Origin: a virus
Length of the DNA: 60,533 nt
IMG/VR virus record: IMGVR_UViG_3300048625_000009
Coordinates: 1 to 60,533 of that record
Direction: 5' to 3' (one strand)
The position numbers were made by a program, and so were the translations under genes. Shown here in pieces: positions 43,689-52,182 of the stretch; positions within the stretch are counted from its first letter, which is position 1, and the number at the start of each line of letters is the position of its first letter. The notes under the pieces are model-generated. The model searched no databases. It saw only the letters and a list, made by a program, of their open reading frames with translations, and had not been told where the DNA came from.

Positions 43689-46600
43689 ACCTTCTTAGCT
43701 TTTGGTGGGATTGAATCTAGTAAGATGAATCCAGATGGGATACCCTTGGCATCTCGTTTATAGACTGAATCATTTACCATAGTAAACGCCATCTTACGAT
43801 TCCCTTGTGGTTTGTAACCAGTATGAATCCAAACAGACTCTGGTGCGCGATACTCTAGAATCAATTGATCATATGTGATTAACTTTTCTAGTTGTTGGAT
43901 AAGAACGTATGTCTTATTGTTACGGTCTGGTAGCATCAAAGCGATATCGAAACAGTGACCTTTACAGTGATCAGAGAATGGTGACTCAGTTGGAACAACA
44001 CCCTTTAGGCGATAACCAGAAGAAATCTTCCATTGTTTGTTATAACCACCGATACCACCTGGAAGTGCCTCGAGATACGGCTCAAGAATGTTCTGAGCAG
44101 ACATCGCCAAGTTACATACAATTTCCTGAACTGTATAAACACGTTCTGGAGAATTTGGTCCATCTTTAAGCATTTGGTCGACCAACTTATGCTTACCATT
44201 CACACCACCATCCATACACATACCAAGAGTAAAGTTCTTAGAGATTGTGTAATCGTTAGTGAAGTTCTTAGTGCCGTAGATAATCTTACAGTCAACTGGA
44301 ACTTGTTTACCAGATCCACCAGATGGTGTACCAGCTTCTTCAGATGCAACTGGAGCTGGAGCATTAGGAACACCAGCGATAGCTTGAGCATTGGCAGCAG
44401 CACGTCCTTCTGGTGTATCGAAGTCTTCTGGAGTTTCATTTGCAGCAAGTTCCTCAGTCTTACGTTCTGGAGGAATTAGGTAAGGAACCACTGAGTTTAT
44501 TGGATCTCCAACTGGTGGTGGTGTTAATTCTACTGGAGATACATCTGTCGCGCTCGCAGCACCGTTACCAAATTGTCCTTCTGCGTAATCAGCAGATAGA
44601 GTTCCACCTGCGAGAAAGTCCATAGATCCAGCAGATTCTACATTAACAGTATTACCTTTAGTGCTTACAGCACCAGTACCCATCATAGTTAAGTCTGCGT
44701 CTGCTAAAACAGAAACATCATTAGCCTGAACTTTAAATGTTCCACCAGCTTTAACTAAAATATCACCACCTGCAGCAAGGTACATATCGTTGGCAACACC
44801 AACGTCTAAGTTGTTACCAACTCTGATAGTAGCATTCTGAGCGACTTCAATGTTAGCATCAGTTCGTGCAAATACGTTAAGGTTACCATCAACTGTAATG
44901 TTGCATTCACCTGAAACATGAATACATCCATTACGTTCCATCAAAGTGAAACTATCACCAACGATGTAGTTGATCACAGAACCATTCGGATCAATCTCTT
45001 GGTATGTTCCTGCTCTGTGGTATGTATGGATACGTTCTTGGCCAGGTGTATCGTCAAACTCTTGTACGTGACCAGATTCAGTTTCGAATACTTTGTTGTA
45101 TGGGTACTGAGCGCCAAAAGATGGCATTGGCTGATCCCATGAACCAGAACCATTAGCCTTTGGAATACCTTTAACGATATTCGCATCTTTTCTCTCAACA
45201 ATAGTTCCATCAATGATACCACGAGCGAGACGGTTAGTATCTGGTTCGTTCAAGTATTCTTTTAGTGGATACTTGTTATTTGGATCTCGGAAGCCTGTGT
45301 TGTCTGTTCCGCGCTTGATAGAATCAGCGGAAGGTCCAGGTGTTCCGTCAAAGTTAGCAGGTGGTGCAGCAACAGGAGCACCAGCATCTTTGTCAACTGC
45401 ATTACCAGCAGCTTGACCATAAAAATATTCGTAGTATGATGTTTTCTTCGCAGTAATGTCTGGTGAGTTAACACCGACAGCTTTTTTAGCAGCTAAGAAA
45501 TAACCTGGATGTTCTGTGGCTTTTACACTCTTTGATACTCGATCTTTGATATAGAGCGCAGCAACCATGGCAGAGACATTAATGTCTGTATCTAATGAGT
45601 CTGGATTATTGACAATATCAATATTCAATCCAGCTTCGTTGGCAAGTTTCTGATAGCGAGCATAGTTGGCTTTACCTGTCAGCTGGATAAACCCACGCCC
45701 AAAGTATTTACCGCCGTCATCGTCAGTCATGTTTCCTAAGAAACCCTTGCCGCGCTTTGTTGGACCATATGCCCATGAGAAGAATTGTGCGCGAGTAATA
45801 CCTTTCTTAGAGGCATCAGAGTATTTTGCGATATCTTCATCTGTCGCGAATGAATATATCTGCTTCATACGAGAAGCAGAATAATTGTATGATTCTAGCT
45901 GTGGAATCCAACGTGTCTCACCACCAGCAATACCCAGTAAGGCACACTTTTGTTCTTTAGTTGTCAGTCCAACTTTATCACAAGCCGCGATTAAAGCCTT
46001 GATACCAGCAGAAGACTTAGACGCATCTGGTGATTCTTTTGGTGGTGGAATGGTAGGAATAGAAGTATTAGTAGGTGTCTGCGCTGGTGCACCTTGTTGT
46101 GACTCTGCTGAACGAACTGGAGTGCCATCAGATGTTGTTACTGGCATGCCAGTGGCAGATGTTAGAACGCCTTCTAACTTACTTTGATTAACAGCTTCTA
46201 AGTTAGTCGCTGGATCTTTAAATGTAATAATGTTTTCAGCGTAACCAGTAACAGCTTCGCTAATAGTAATCTGATTCAGACTATCAATCGTAACAATAGT
46301 ACAGTTATCAGAAAGACCGAAACCAACAACCTTCATATTGGCTTTTAGACCAGATGTTAAATCTTTTCTTCCAGCCTCAGTATCAATAAACGTTAGCTGT
46401 TTACCTGTCGTTGGACCAGTGATAGTTCTTAGAACGATATCTCTAGTTTTTGTTACTGCGTCAAACGGTGTCGCGCTATCATCATCTTCAATAGACTTAG
46501 GTGCTGTTGGAATACCACCAATAGTACCAAGCATAATAGGTTGCTGTTGAGCACCATCAGCGAACATAATAATAACAGTGGAACCTTCAACTGGTCCAAT

Positions 46601-46780
46601 CGGAGTCATACCGATACCGTTCATCGCAGCAGATGTAACTGGTTGAACTGGAGTAGCCCATGGAAGCTGCTCAGTTGGTAGCTGAGACTTGTCGTGTGTA
46701 TGAAGACCTACGATACGAACTTGGCATCGACCAAGTTGTAATGGATCTTGTCTATTTTCAACTACGCCTGTATAAAACAT
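43685..46780 (-). CDS. 5: Tail spike/lysozyme gp5 with GH19 and M15-type domains
   Basis: 1031 residues against 575 in T4. An OB-fold (residues about 1-95, GVVENRQDPLQLGRCQVRIVG) is followed by a linker and a GH19 chitinase-like lysozyme domain (about 258-455) with candidate catalytic Glu288 (AGGETR) and GRGFIQLTGKANY (361-373), where T4 has a GH24 lysozyme. The needle beta-helix follows (about 600-730: SGECNITVDGNLNVF, LAAGGDILVKAGGTFKV). The C-terminus (830-1031) resembles a peptidase M15: SSGYR at 920, SDHCKGHCFD (His938, Asp945) and WIHTGY (His986). It probably cuts peptidoglycan by two mechanisms during injection. It overlaps the gp27-like gene by 1 base. Confidence 0.92.
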   Translation of the reverse strand: MFYTGVVENRQDPLQLGRCQVRIVGLHTHDKSQLPTEQLPWATPVQPVTSAAMNGIGMTPIGPVEGSTVIIMFADGAQQQPIMLGTIGGIPTAPKSIEDDDSATPFDAVTKTRDIVLRTITGPTTGKQLTFIDTEAGRKDLTSGLKANMKVVGFGLSDNCTIVTIDSLNQITISEAVTGYAENIITFKDPATNLEAVNQSKLEGVLTSATGMPVTTSDGTPVRSAESQQGAPAQTPTNTSIPTIPPPKESPDASKSSAGIKALIAACDKVGLTTKEQKCALLGIAGGETRWIPQLESYNYSASRMKQIYSFATDEDIAKYSDASKKGITRAQFFSWAYGPTKRGKGFLGNMTDDDGGKYFGRGFIQLTGKANYARYQKLANEAGLNIDIVNNPDSLDTDINVSAMVAALYIKDRVSKSVKATEHPGYFLAAKKAVGVNSPDITAKKTSYYEYFYGQAAGNAVDKDAGAPVAAPPANFDGTPGPSADSIKRGTDNTGFRDPNNKYPLKEYLNEPDTNRLARGIIDGTIVERKDANIVKGIPKANGSGSWDQPMPSFGAQYPYNKVFETESGHVQEFDDTPGQERIHTYHRAGTYQEIDPNGSVINYIVGDSFTLMERNGCIHVSGECNITVDGNLNVFARTDANIEVAQNATIRVGNNLDVGVANDMYLAAGGDILVKAGGTFKVQANDVSVLADADLTMMGTGAVSTKGNTVNVESAGSMDFLAGGTLSADYAEGQFGNGAASATDVSPVELTPPPVGDPINSVVPYLIPPERKTEELAANETPEDFDTPEGRAAANAQAIAGVPNAPAPVASEEAGTPSGGSGKQVPVDCKIIYGTKNFTNDYTISKNFTLGMCMDGGVNGKHKLVDQMLKDGPNSPERVYTVQEIVCNLAMSAQNILEPYLEALPGGIGGYNKQWKISSGYRLKGVVPTESPFSDHCKGHCFDIALMLPDRNNKTYVLIQQLEKLITYDQLILEYRAPESVWIHTGYKPQGNRKMAFTMVNDSVYKRDAKGIPSGFILLDSIPPKAKKV

Positions 46781-48063
46781 TATTTGTTGTTCCCGTCAAC
46801 ACTCATGAGTAATGAGTCTTTAATTAGTTCCATATTACATTCGTGCATTTCACGAGTAATATAGTGATTCACTGCTGCAATCAGGTAGTAACCTGAGAAC
46901 ATCTTATCTGTTACGTCTGTATCATCAGTAGAGATAGGTTCCATCTTATTTAATGTAACCTTAACCTTCTGTCCAACTGTATAGTCACAACGACCTGGAA
47001 CCGTGATTTGAATTTTGTTCGCTTCTGCTGCTAACATCAAAGAAGCGCGTTTCTGTGAATTTCTATAATTAGAAGCATCACCAAAACCACTAAAGTTAGA
47101 TGTCATTCTAGGATAATTCACGATTTTAGAATTTGATCTAAAGATAGCATTATTAGAAACTACGTTGAATTTGTTCAAGTGTTTTTCGTTGTTAAACCCG
47201 TCAAACATATTGAAATTTTTAACGTTGTATGCTTTCTTAGTTAGGTCATACGATACTAACTTAGATGAAAAGAATCCATTCTTGATTCGTTCGAGATAAT
47301 CAAAACCCTTTGGAATGCTTATTGTTCCAATACGTTTATAATCTTCAGAAACATTCTTAGCATCACCACCATTTACTTTGGTGTCACGAGTATACTTGTC
47401 CATAACAAACTCTTGATAAACTTCGCCATCATATAATGTCTCTAAGCTAGTGAAGTAGAATCCATCGCGATTTTCATAGAATACAAAACTTGGAGAACCT
47501 GACTTGTTTTCTGCCAACTGAGTTGCATGGTTAATAGCTTCAACAGGTGACCAGAAATTTGAAATAAATTTAGCGATCTTAGATGTTGGTTCAGAGATAA
47601 ATCGTTTCGTAGTCTGAAGACCATTCACTTGATCTTGAAGTAGGCTCTGGATAATCACTTCTGGTTTATCACCATAAACACGACTAATCTTTTTATTCAA
47701 ATCAACAATAGCTTCATTGGAAATAAAATGTAGTTGGTAAACCATATTTCTATCGCCAAGCATCTCTCTATCTGTCATCTTATAGATGTAGAACTTAGCC
47801 TTGATGTTACCATTCTGTAGAGATGGTGTGTTAATTTCAATCTCAACTTCTTCTTCTCCAGCAAATGGGAATAAGTTGATAAGGTCTAGCGATTCTTTTA
47901 GAATTAAACTACCTGTAATGAATGGCGAGAACAAGTCTTCAAAAATTTGAATGTTGATAACCTGCGCAGTAATATCTTGAGCAAGACCGCTGCGTGTTAC
48001 GATTTTAATTTTGGAGATATTTACATCACCAGCAAATCTAACTGCTTGTTCTGACGATTGCAT
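46780..48063 (-). CDS. 27: Baseplate hub protein gp27-like
   Basis: 427 residues (391 in T4). It forms the trimeric hub between tube and spike. The N-terminus has the hub beta-domain style ITAQVINIQIFEDLFSPFIT then GSLILKESLDLINLFPFAGE, frequent in gp27 and gpD-type hubs, and the C-terminus has DYTVGQKVKVTLNKMEP and FSGYYLIAAVNHYITREMHE, also typical. It is directly upstream of gene 5 and in the same order, whereas T4 has gene 27 in another operon. Coupled by 1-base overlaps with genes 53 and 5. Confidence 0.9.
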   Translation of the reverse strand: MQSSEQAVRFAGDVNISKIKIVTRSGLAQDITAQVINIQIFEDLFSPFITGSLILKESLDLINLFPFAGEEEVEIEINTPSLQNGNIKAKFYIYKMTDREMLGDRNMVYQLHFISNEAIVDLNKKISRVYGDKPEVIIQSLLQDQVNGLQTTKRFISEPTSKIAKFISNFWSPVEAINHATQLAENKSGSPSFVFYENRDGFYFTSLETLYDGEVYQEFVMDKYTRDTKVNGGDAKNVSEDYKRIGTISIPKGFDYLERIKNGFFSSKLVSYDLTKKAYNVKNFNMFDGFNNEKHLNKFNVVSNNAIFRSNSKIVNYPRMTSNFSGFGDASNYRNSQKRASLMLAAEANKIQITVPGRCDYTVGQKVKVTLNKMEPISTDDTDVTDKMFSGYYLIAAVNHYITREMHECNMELIKDSLLMSVDGNNK

Positions 48064-48818
48064 TATAATTGTTCTTTAAAGTTCTTCAGTACAATAGAAA
48101 TCAAATTCTTAGAAATCAATTTTATTCTACGTTTAGATTCATTGACTATTTCTTCATATTGTCTATTAGAAACCGATACTGCGCCACTTGCAGTTTGATT
48201 GACAATATAACCATTAGCATCTTCATAGTGGTGTACAGCATCAGCGTCTACGCCATATTTGTCTTGTACGAACTGATCTAATGCCAACTGTGTTAGTGGA
48301 AAATCTGCTTTGTAGTCATACATATCGTTCGTTAACATAACGATCCAATGATACTGAGCATTACCGTAAACTTTCTCAGCAATAATCTCTGGAGTCTCTC
48401 CATCAATGATATCGTATTCATCATACATTGTGATATTTGAAAGAACATCACGACGGAAACGAATATTACGAGAGATGTCAGTCATCAAGAAGGCTTTAGT
48501 TTCTTTCTTGATAATACCATATGGTGGAGTGATAACTACTGTCGGAGTTAGAGTGTATCCAACACCATTGGTTAGCATGATAATATTAGTGATAACACCA
48601 TTAGTAATAACTGCTTTGGCAGAAGCAGTCACACCAGTATTTTCTGGTTCAGAGAATGTAACTGATGCTGATGTATATCCAGATCCAGGGTTTGTGATTG
48701 TTACTGAACCAACTCCACCTGCCGTAAGGTTAGCGATAGCAGTGGCTTGTGTTCCATCTGCTTTCTTGGAGTTAATATCAAAGTCGTATAAGACTTTCGG
48801 GAAATCCTTAAAGTACAT
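48063..48818 (-). CDS. 53: Baseplate wedge protein gp53
   Basis: 251 residues (196 in T4). gp53 clamps wedges together. The family N-terminus FKDFPKVLYDFDI (3-15) and SRNIRFRRDVLSNITMYDEY (about 114-133), then EIIAEKVYGNAQYHWIVMLT, are conserved and contain the wedge-binding LysM-like region. Residues about 20-105 are an insert with two GSGYT-type repeats (45, 85) placed between the conserved strand and helix. The end overlaps the gp27-like gene by 1 base. Confidence 0.93.
   Translation of the reverse strand: MYFKDFPKVLYDFDINSKKADGTQATAIANLTAGGVGSVTITNPGSGYTSASVTFSEPENTGVTASAKAVITNGVITNIIMLTNGVGYTLTPTVVITPPYGIIKKETKAFLMTDISRNIRFRRDVLSNITMYDEYDIIDGETPEIIAEKVYGNAQYHWIVMLTNDMYDYKADFPLTQLALDQFVQDKYGVDADAVHHYEDANGYIVNQTASGAVSVSNRQYEEIVNESKRRIKLISKNLISIVLKNFKEQL
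48495..48755 (-). repeat. Two GSGYT-type repeats inserted in gene 53
   Basis: Units GSGYTSASVT and GVGYTLTPTV, 40 residues apart, joined by AVITNGVITNI, which is nearly identical to the linker in gene 14. The insertion splits the conserved N-terminus of gp53 cleanly. Confidence 0.88.
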
Positions 48819-48819
48819 T

Positions 48820-49953
48820 TTATAGACCGTCCTTAATTTTATCTTTTGTCAACAGAGCCAATTCGCGGAATGATAGTGTCAAATTGATTTGTGTTGGCTG
48901 TCCATCCGAGAATGTTGTGAACAATCCATTTGGTGTATAGTTTACATTGACTTCAGTTAATACACAAGACGTATGGCGGTGTAGATTCTTATTCTCTTTA
49001 CCATTCGAGTAGTACATAATGTCAAACTCAGAAGGATAGATGTAAACGAAATTATTGGCATCCTTAAATTCTGGATGCATGTGGTATTTAAATTCTTGAA
49101 TGATATTCATTACATTCTGTGCCTCAGTAGAACTACGAGGAAAGAATTGGTACTCGAATGAGAATGTTCTAAAGTCAACACCTTTGAACACTTGTTCTTT
49201 TTTAGGGTTTGCTGCCAAGCCCAATGCAGCGGAGTTTGCTCCTTGGTTTGGACCTTTAGATAACGCTAGGTTAGTAATAACAGCTTGTGCTACGCCAGTG
49301 ACGTTACTATTTTTACCAAGAGATGATACTGCCTTTACAATTTCAGTTCCAGCCACATTAGCCATAGCCAATGAAGACGTATCATCTTCAGACCATTGAA
49401 CTCCATAGTGAACAGATAACTGATTTGGAATGTGAAGAGCGATGGCAGTCTTCAATCTACGCTGAGAACGTTTGGCATCTGGAGCCATAGAAGCAGCCAC
49501 ACCGACACCAACTGTAGCGATACCTGCTACCGCAGCACCTTGCATAGATCCTTTTTTGCCATTGAGAATAGTACCAGCAGCAATACCTTGAATGACTGAA
49601 GTTACACCATTAGAAGCAACTAAACCAGCTGTAGACATATTTTGCCCAATAAGGTCACCACGATCTCTTGGAGAATAGTCTTTTACTGTCTTAACACCAG
49701 TATCTTTGAATAGTTTGGAATCAGTTGCTACGTTGATATAGAACATAGCGTAGTTACCACCGTAACGACCATCTGCAGCCATTAAGTCCTCTGGATAAGA
49801 GTGACTGCTAATGTCATATTTACCATCTTCAAACGGCGATGATGTTCCTCTAGCCGTATAAAGGTTAGCAGGATTTTCTAATGATTTGGCATAGCTATTT
49901 GCTGCGTCTACTTTAGACTGTAGAGCTGCCGTTGCGTCTGTGAAGAGTGACAT
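48820..49953 (-). CDS. 48: Baseplate tail-tube cap gp48
   Basis: 377 residues (364 in T4). It forms the first ring on the hub below the tube. The C-terminal part shows the family pattern FRTFSFEYQFFPRSSTEAQN (about 263-282), IIQEFKYHMHPEF and NVNYTPNGLFTTFSDGQPTQ. The N-terminal 40 residues and the 130-160 Ala/Gly-rich region are variable; the latter may be a short hydrophobic segment. It is the first gene of the long minus-strand block, with promoter elements just upstream. Confidence 0.92.
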   Translation of the reverse strand: MSLFTDATAALQSKVDAANSYAKSLENPANLYTARGTSSPFEDGKYDISSHSYPEDLMAADGRYGGNYAMFYINVATDSKLFKDTGVKTVKDYSPRDRGDLIGQNMSTAGLVASNGVTSVIQGIAAGTILNGKKGSMQGAAVAGIATVGVGVAASMAPDAKRSQRRLKTAIALHIPNQLSVHYGVQWSEDDTSSLAMANVAGTEIVKAVSSLGKNSNVTGVAQAVITNLALSKGPNQGANSAALGLAANPKKEQVFKGVDFRTFSFEYQFFPRSSTEAQNVMNIIQEFKYHMHPEFKDANNFVYIYPSEFDIMYYSNGKENKNLHRHTSCVLTEVNVNYTPNGLFTTFSDGQPTQINLTLSFRELALLTKDKIKDGL

Positions 49954-49959
49954 ATTTTC

Positions 49960-50004
49960 TCTAAATAAAGGTGGTGTTATTTATTCCCTAATTAGTTATT
50001 TATG
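49960..50004. promoter_or_regulatory. Divergent late-promoter region between genes 48 and 4
   Basis: A 48-base gap between divergent genes holding TCTAAATA on the plus strand (49960-49967, 34 bases before the gene 4 ATG) and, on the minus strand, AATAAATA (49978-49985) and CATAAATA (49997-50004), the former 24 bases before the gene 48 ATG. Overlapping back-to-back late promoters fit the start of both structural blocks. Confidence 0.7.
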
Positions 50005-50448
50005 TTCCATAAAAGAAAGTTCGTTCCAGTCTTTGCAGAAAAGTACACTGGAGATCCATCAAATATCATTATGAGGTCTTCATGGGAGACTCAATTTGCA
50101 AATTGGTGTGACAAGAACCCTAAAGTGATTAAATGGAGTTCTGAAGAGACTATCATCCCATATCGCTGCCCGACTGATAACAAGATCCACCGTTATTTCG
50201 TAGACTTCAAGATTCAGGTAGCCACAACAGGCGATACGCTAAAGACATATCTGGTCGAAGTTAAACCTGCCCAGCAGTGCCAACCACCTGTGTATCCAGG
50301 TCGAAACACTAAAAAGTATCTGACTGAATCTTATACCTATATCAAAAACCAAGCTAAGTGGGAGGCAGCGAAACAGTACTGCCTCGATCGTAAGTGGGAA
50401 TTTAAGATTATTACTGAGTATGAACTTGGGCTGAAGAAGCCTAAATAA
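50002..50448 (+). CDS. 4: Head completion nuclease gp4
   Basis: 148 residues (150 in T4), TnsA-type endonuclease fold. The expected active-site residues are visible: Glu in RSSWETQF (about 29), Asp in HRYFVDFKI (about 68) and Glu-x-Lys in YLVEVKPA (86-88). The segment PKVIKWSSEETIIPYRCPTD matches T4 gp4 NVIQWGSEEVVIPYISPLD. gp4 is needed for head completion and presumably trims DNA at the portal. The gene starts the plus-strand block, and its stop codon lies inside the CCTAAATAA element of the next gene. Confidence 0.93.
   Translation: MFHKRKFVPVFAEKYTGDPSNIIMRSSWETQFANWCDKNPKVIKWSSEETIIPYRCPTDNKIHRYFVDFKIQVATTGDTLKTYLVEVKPAQQCQPPVYPGRNTKKYLTESYTYIKNQAKWEAAKQYCLDRKWEFKIITEYELGLKKPK
50440..50447 (+). 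promoter_or_regulatory. CCTAAATA late-promoter-like element, 5 bases before ATG
   Basis: CCTAAATA-AGATT-ATG. The element overlaps the last codons and stop (Pro-Lys-stop) of gene 4, so coding constraint alone could explain part of it. Confidence 0.4.
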
Positions 50449-50452
50449 GATT

Positions 50453-51055
50453 ATGGCTAAAAAACCACCAATGCAAGACGTCTTCGAACGTAACCAATTT
50501 GACCTTCTAACAGCTGTTAAAAGATCGAGAAGCTGGTTCGATAAACAGGTCCACGAGATGGCTAAGCAACAACTCACCCCTAAGAAAGTGTTAAATGGAG
50601 ACGTAAGTGCTCTGACAACACAACTAATTCCAGGGAATTTGTACATGTATGCTTATGATCCAAAGACCAAAGAAGACCTTCCATACTATGATAGATTCCC
50701 TCTAGTTTTCCCATTCAGAAAAACAACTGATGGGTTCTATGGTTTGAATATGCACTACTTGCCATATGTCCTACGTATGCAGTTACTCGATAACCTTCTA
50801 GCGTTTAAATCAAACTCTAGATTAGACGAGACAACTCGATTGAAATATTCGTGGGCTATGATTGATGGTGTCTCTAAATTCAAAGCAGCCCAACCATGTG
50901 TCAAACAGTATTTAACTGGACACGTAAGAAGCCAATACAGAAAAGTCGATTCCAGCGACTGGGCTACTGCTATGTTACTACCTGTCGAACAATTCGTCGG
51001 TGCCAGCAAGCAGAAAGTCTGGGATGAGTCCAGAAGAAAAATTAGAAAACTATAA
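50453..51055 (+). CDS. Conserved T4-like phage protein downstream of gene 4
   Basis: 200 residues. It carries PGNLYMYAYDPKTKEDLPYY then DRFPLVFPF and GFYGLNMHYLPYVLRMQLLD (about 60-112), a pattern I know from many T4-like phages next to gene 4. In T4 the gene before 4 is 2 (DNA end protector) and this could correspond to gp2 (274 residues), but I cannot confirm similarity. The last 40 residues are basic (SKQKVWDESRRKIRKL), consistent with DNA or terminus binding. It ends in an overlap with the tube initiator gene. Confidence 0.7.
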   Translation: MAKKPPMQDVFERNQFDLLTAVKRSRSWFDKQVHEMAKQQLTPKKVLNGDVSALTTQLIPGNLYMYAYDPKTKEDLPYYDRFPLVFPFRKTTDGFYGLNMHYLPYVLRMQLLDNLLAFKSNSRLDETTRLKYSWAMIDGVSKFKAAQPCVKQYLTGHVRSQYRKVDSSDWATAMLLPVEQFVGASKQKVWDESRRKIRKL

Positions 51056-51723
51056 TGGCAACTATCAAAGAATTCACAGCAGCTGTAAAGAGTAACGGAT
51101 TAGCTAGAACTAACCGTTACGCAGTCGTATTCTCTTTACCAAAGGGTATGTCTGAGAGAGCAGTGACTCAAACTGCGTTAATGTTTTGCGAACAAATTCA
51201 ACTTCCAGGTACTAATTTCTCCACAACACAGAACAGATCATTCGGTGAATTTAGAGAAACACCATACGAGAAATTGTATGAACATATCAACTTATCATTC
51301 TATGTTGATAAAGATATGCAGATCAAGAAATTGTTCGATGATTGGAACAATTGTATCTACAATCCAAAAACTCGCGTGTTCAATTACTATGATCAGTACA
51401 TAACCGACATCAAGATCGAAGTTCATGATATGACTGACCAGAAGAAATATACAATTGAACTTCATGAATGTTATCCAAAAAGCATTGGAGCTGTTCAATT
51501 AGATTATGCGTCAAAAGACGTTATGAAGTTATCAGTTTCCATGGCGTACAAGTGGTTCGAGACTTCTACTGAACCACTAGCAATACCAGATGGCATTCCT
51601 AGAAATGCTCTAACAGATAGACTAATGAACTTTGCTGTTGGAACTGCTGGTGCTTATGCAGTAACAAAATTGCCTGCGCTACAAAAGAAAATATCAGGCT
51701 TTACCTCAAAACTAAAATTCTAA
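51055..51723 (+). CDS. 54: Tail tube initiator gp54-like
   Basis: 222 residues (320 in T4). gp19-like fold, as expected for gp54: YAVVFSLPKG near residue 22, MFCEQIQLPGTNFSTTQNRS, FGEFRETPYEKLYEHINLSF and ECYPKSIGAVQLDYASKDVM then KLSVSMAYKWFE. The last 40 residues are a separate basic Ala-rich tail (NFAVGTAGAYAVTKLPALQK). gp54 sits on gp48 and templates the tube. The third gp19-family member in the window, and the only one in the plus-strand block. Overlaps the previous stop by 1 base. Confidence 0.85.
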   Translation: MATIKEFTAAVKSNGLARTNRYAVVFSLPKGMSERAVTQTALMFCEQIQLPGTNFSTTQNRSFGEFRETPYEKLYEHINLSFYVDKDMQIKKLFDDWNNCIYNPKTRVFNYYDQYITDIKIEVHDMTDQKKYTIELHECYPKSIGAVQLDYASKDVMKLSVSMAYKWFETSTEPLAIPDGIPRNALTDRLMNFAVGTAGAYAVTKLPALQKKISGFTSKLKF

Positions 51724-51736
51724 AAGGGTGATCACT

Positions 51737-52177
51737 ATGGCAGACGAAGAAAAGAAAATCAGCGCAAGCGAACAGAAAAAAGAAGATTGGATGAACTCCA
51801 AGTGGCGTCCGATGATGGGTTGGATGTACATGGCTATTTGTACAGCAGACTTTATGTTGTTCCCTATTCTATGGTCTTTAGCACAAACGATTCTAAAGCA
51901 GCCTATTAGCCAATGGCAACCACTAACACTACAAGGTGCTGGTTTATTCCACGTGGCCATGGGTGCAGTATTAGGTATCTCAGCAATGGGTCGTACACAA
52001 GAAAAGATCGCAGGAGCAAATAATGGCGGAGCCAACACACCAAGCACAACTGCAACACCTAGCGTATCTGCGCCAAGTGCAATCCCAAAACCAATATTAT
52101 CAACCCCAGCTGCAACAGCAGCACCAGTTGGTCTCGACCCAAGTGATCCACCAACTAGAAACACTAGAAACGACTAA
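51737..52177 (+). CDS. Holin (gene-transfer-agent-type, 3 TM family)
   Basis: 146 residues from the ATG at 51737 (AAGGGTGAT upstream; an earlier in-frame GTG is unlikely). A short charged N-terminus is followed by hydrophobic segments MMGWMYMAICTADFMLFPIL and QGAGLFHVAMGAVLGISAMG, resembling the GTA_holin_3TM family, then a Pro/Ala/Thr-rich cytoplasmic tail of about 60 residues. Such holins release lysis enzymes or collapse the membrane. It differs from T4 gpt. The SleB-like endolysin is at 59734-60249, so the lysis genes are split between strands. Confidence 0.75.
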   Translation: MADEEKKISASEQKKEDWMNSKWRPMMGWMYMAICTADFMLFPILWSLAQTILKQPISQWQPLTLQGAGLFHVAMGAVLGISAMGRTQEKIAGANNGGANTPSTTATPSVSAPSAIPKPILSTPAATAAPVGLDPSDPPTRNTRND

Positions 52178-52182
52178 ACAAT

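Noticed and set aside
44033-44479. Plus-strand frame of 148 codons opposite gene 5
   Set aside because: Lies entirely antisense to the gp5 gene, has no ribosome site and no recognisable family; it is a shadow frame.
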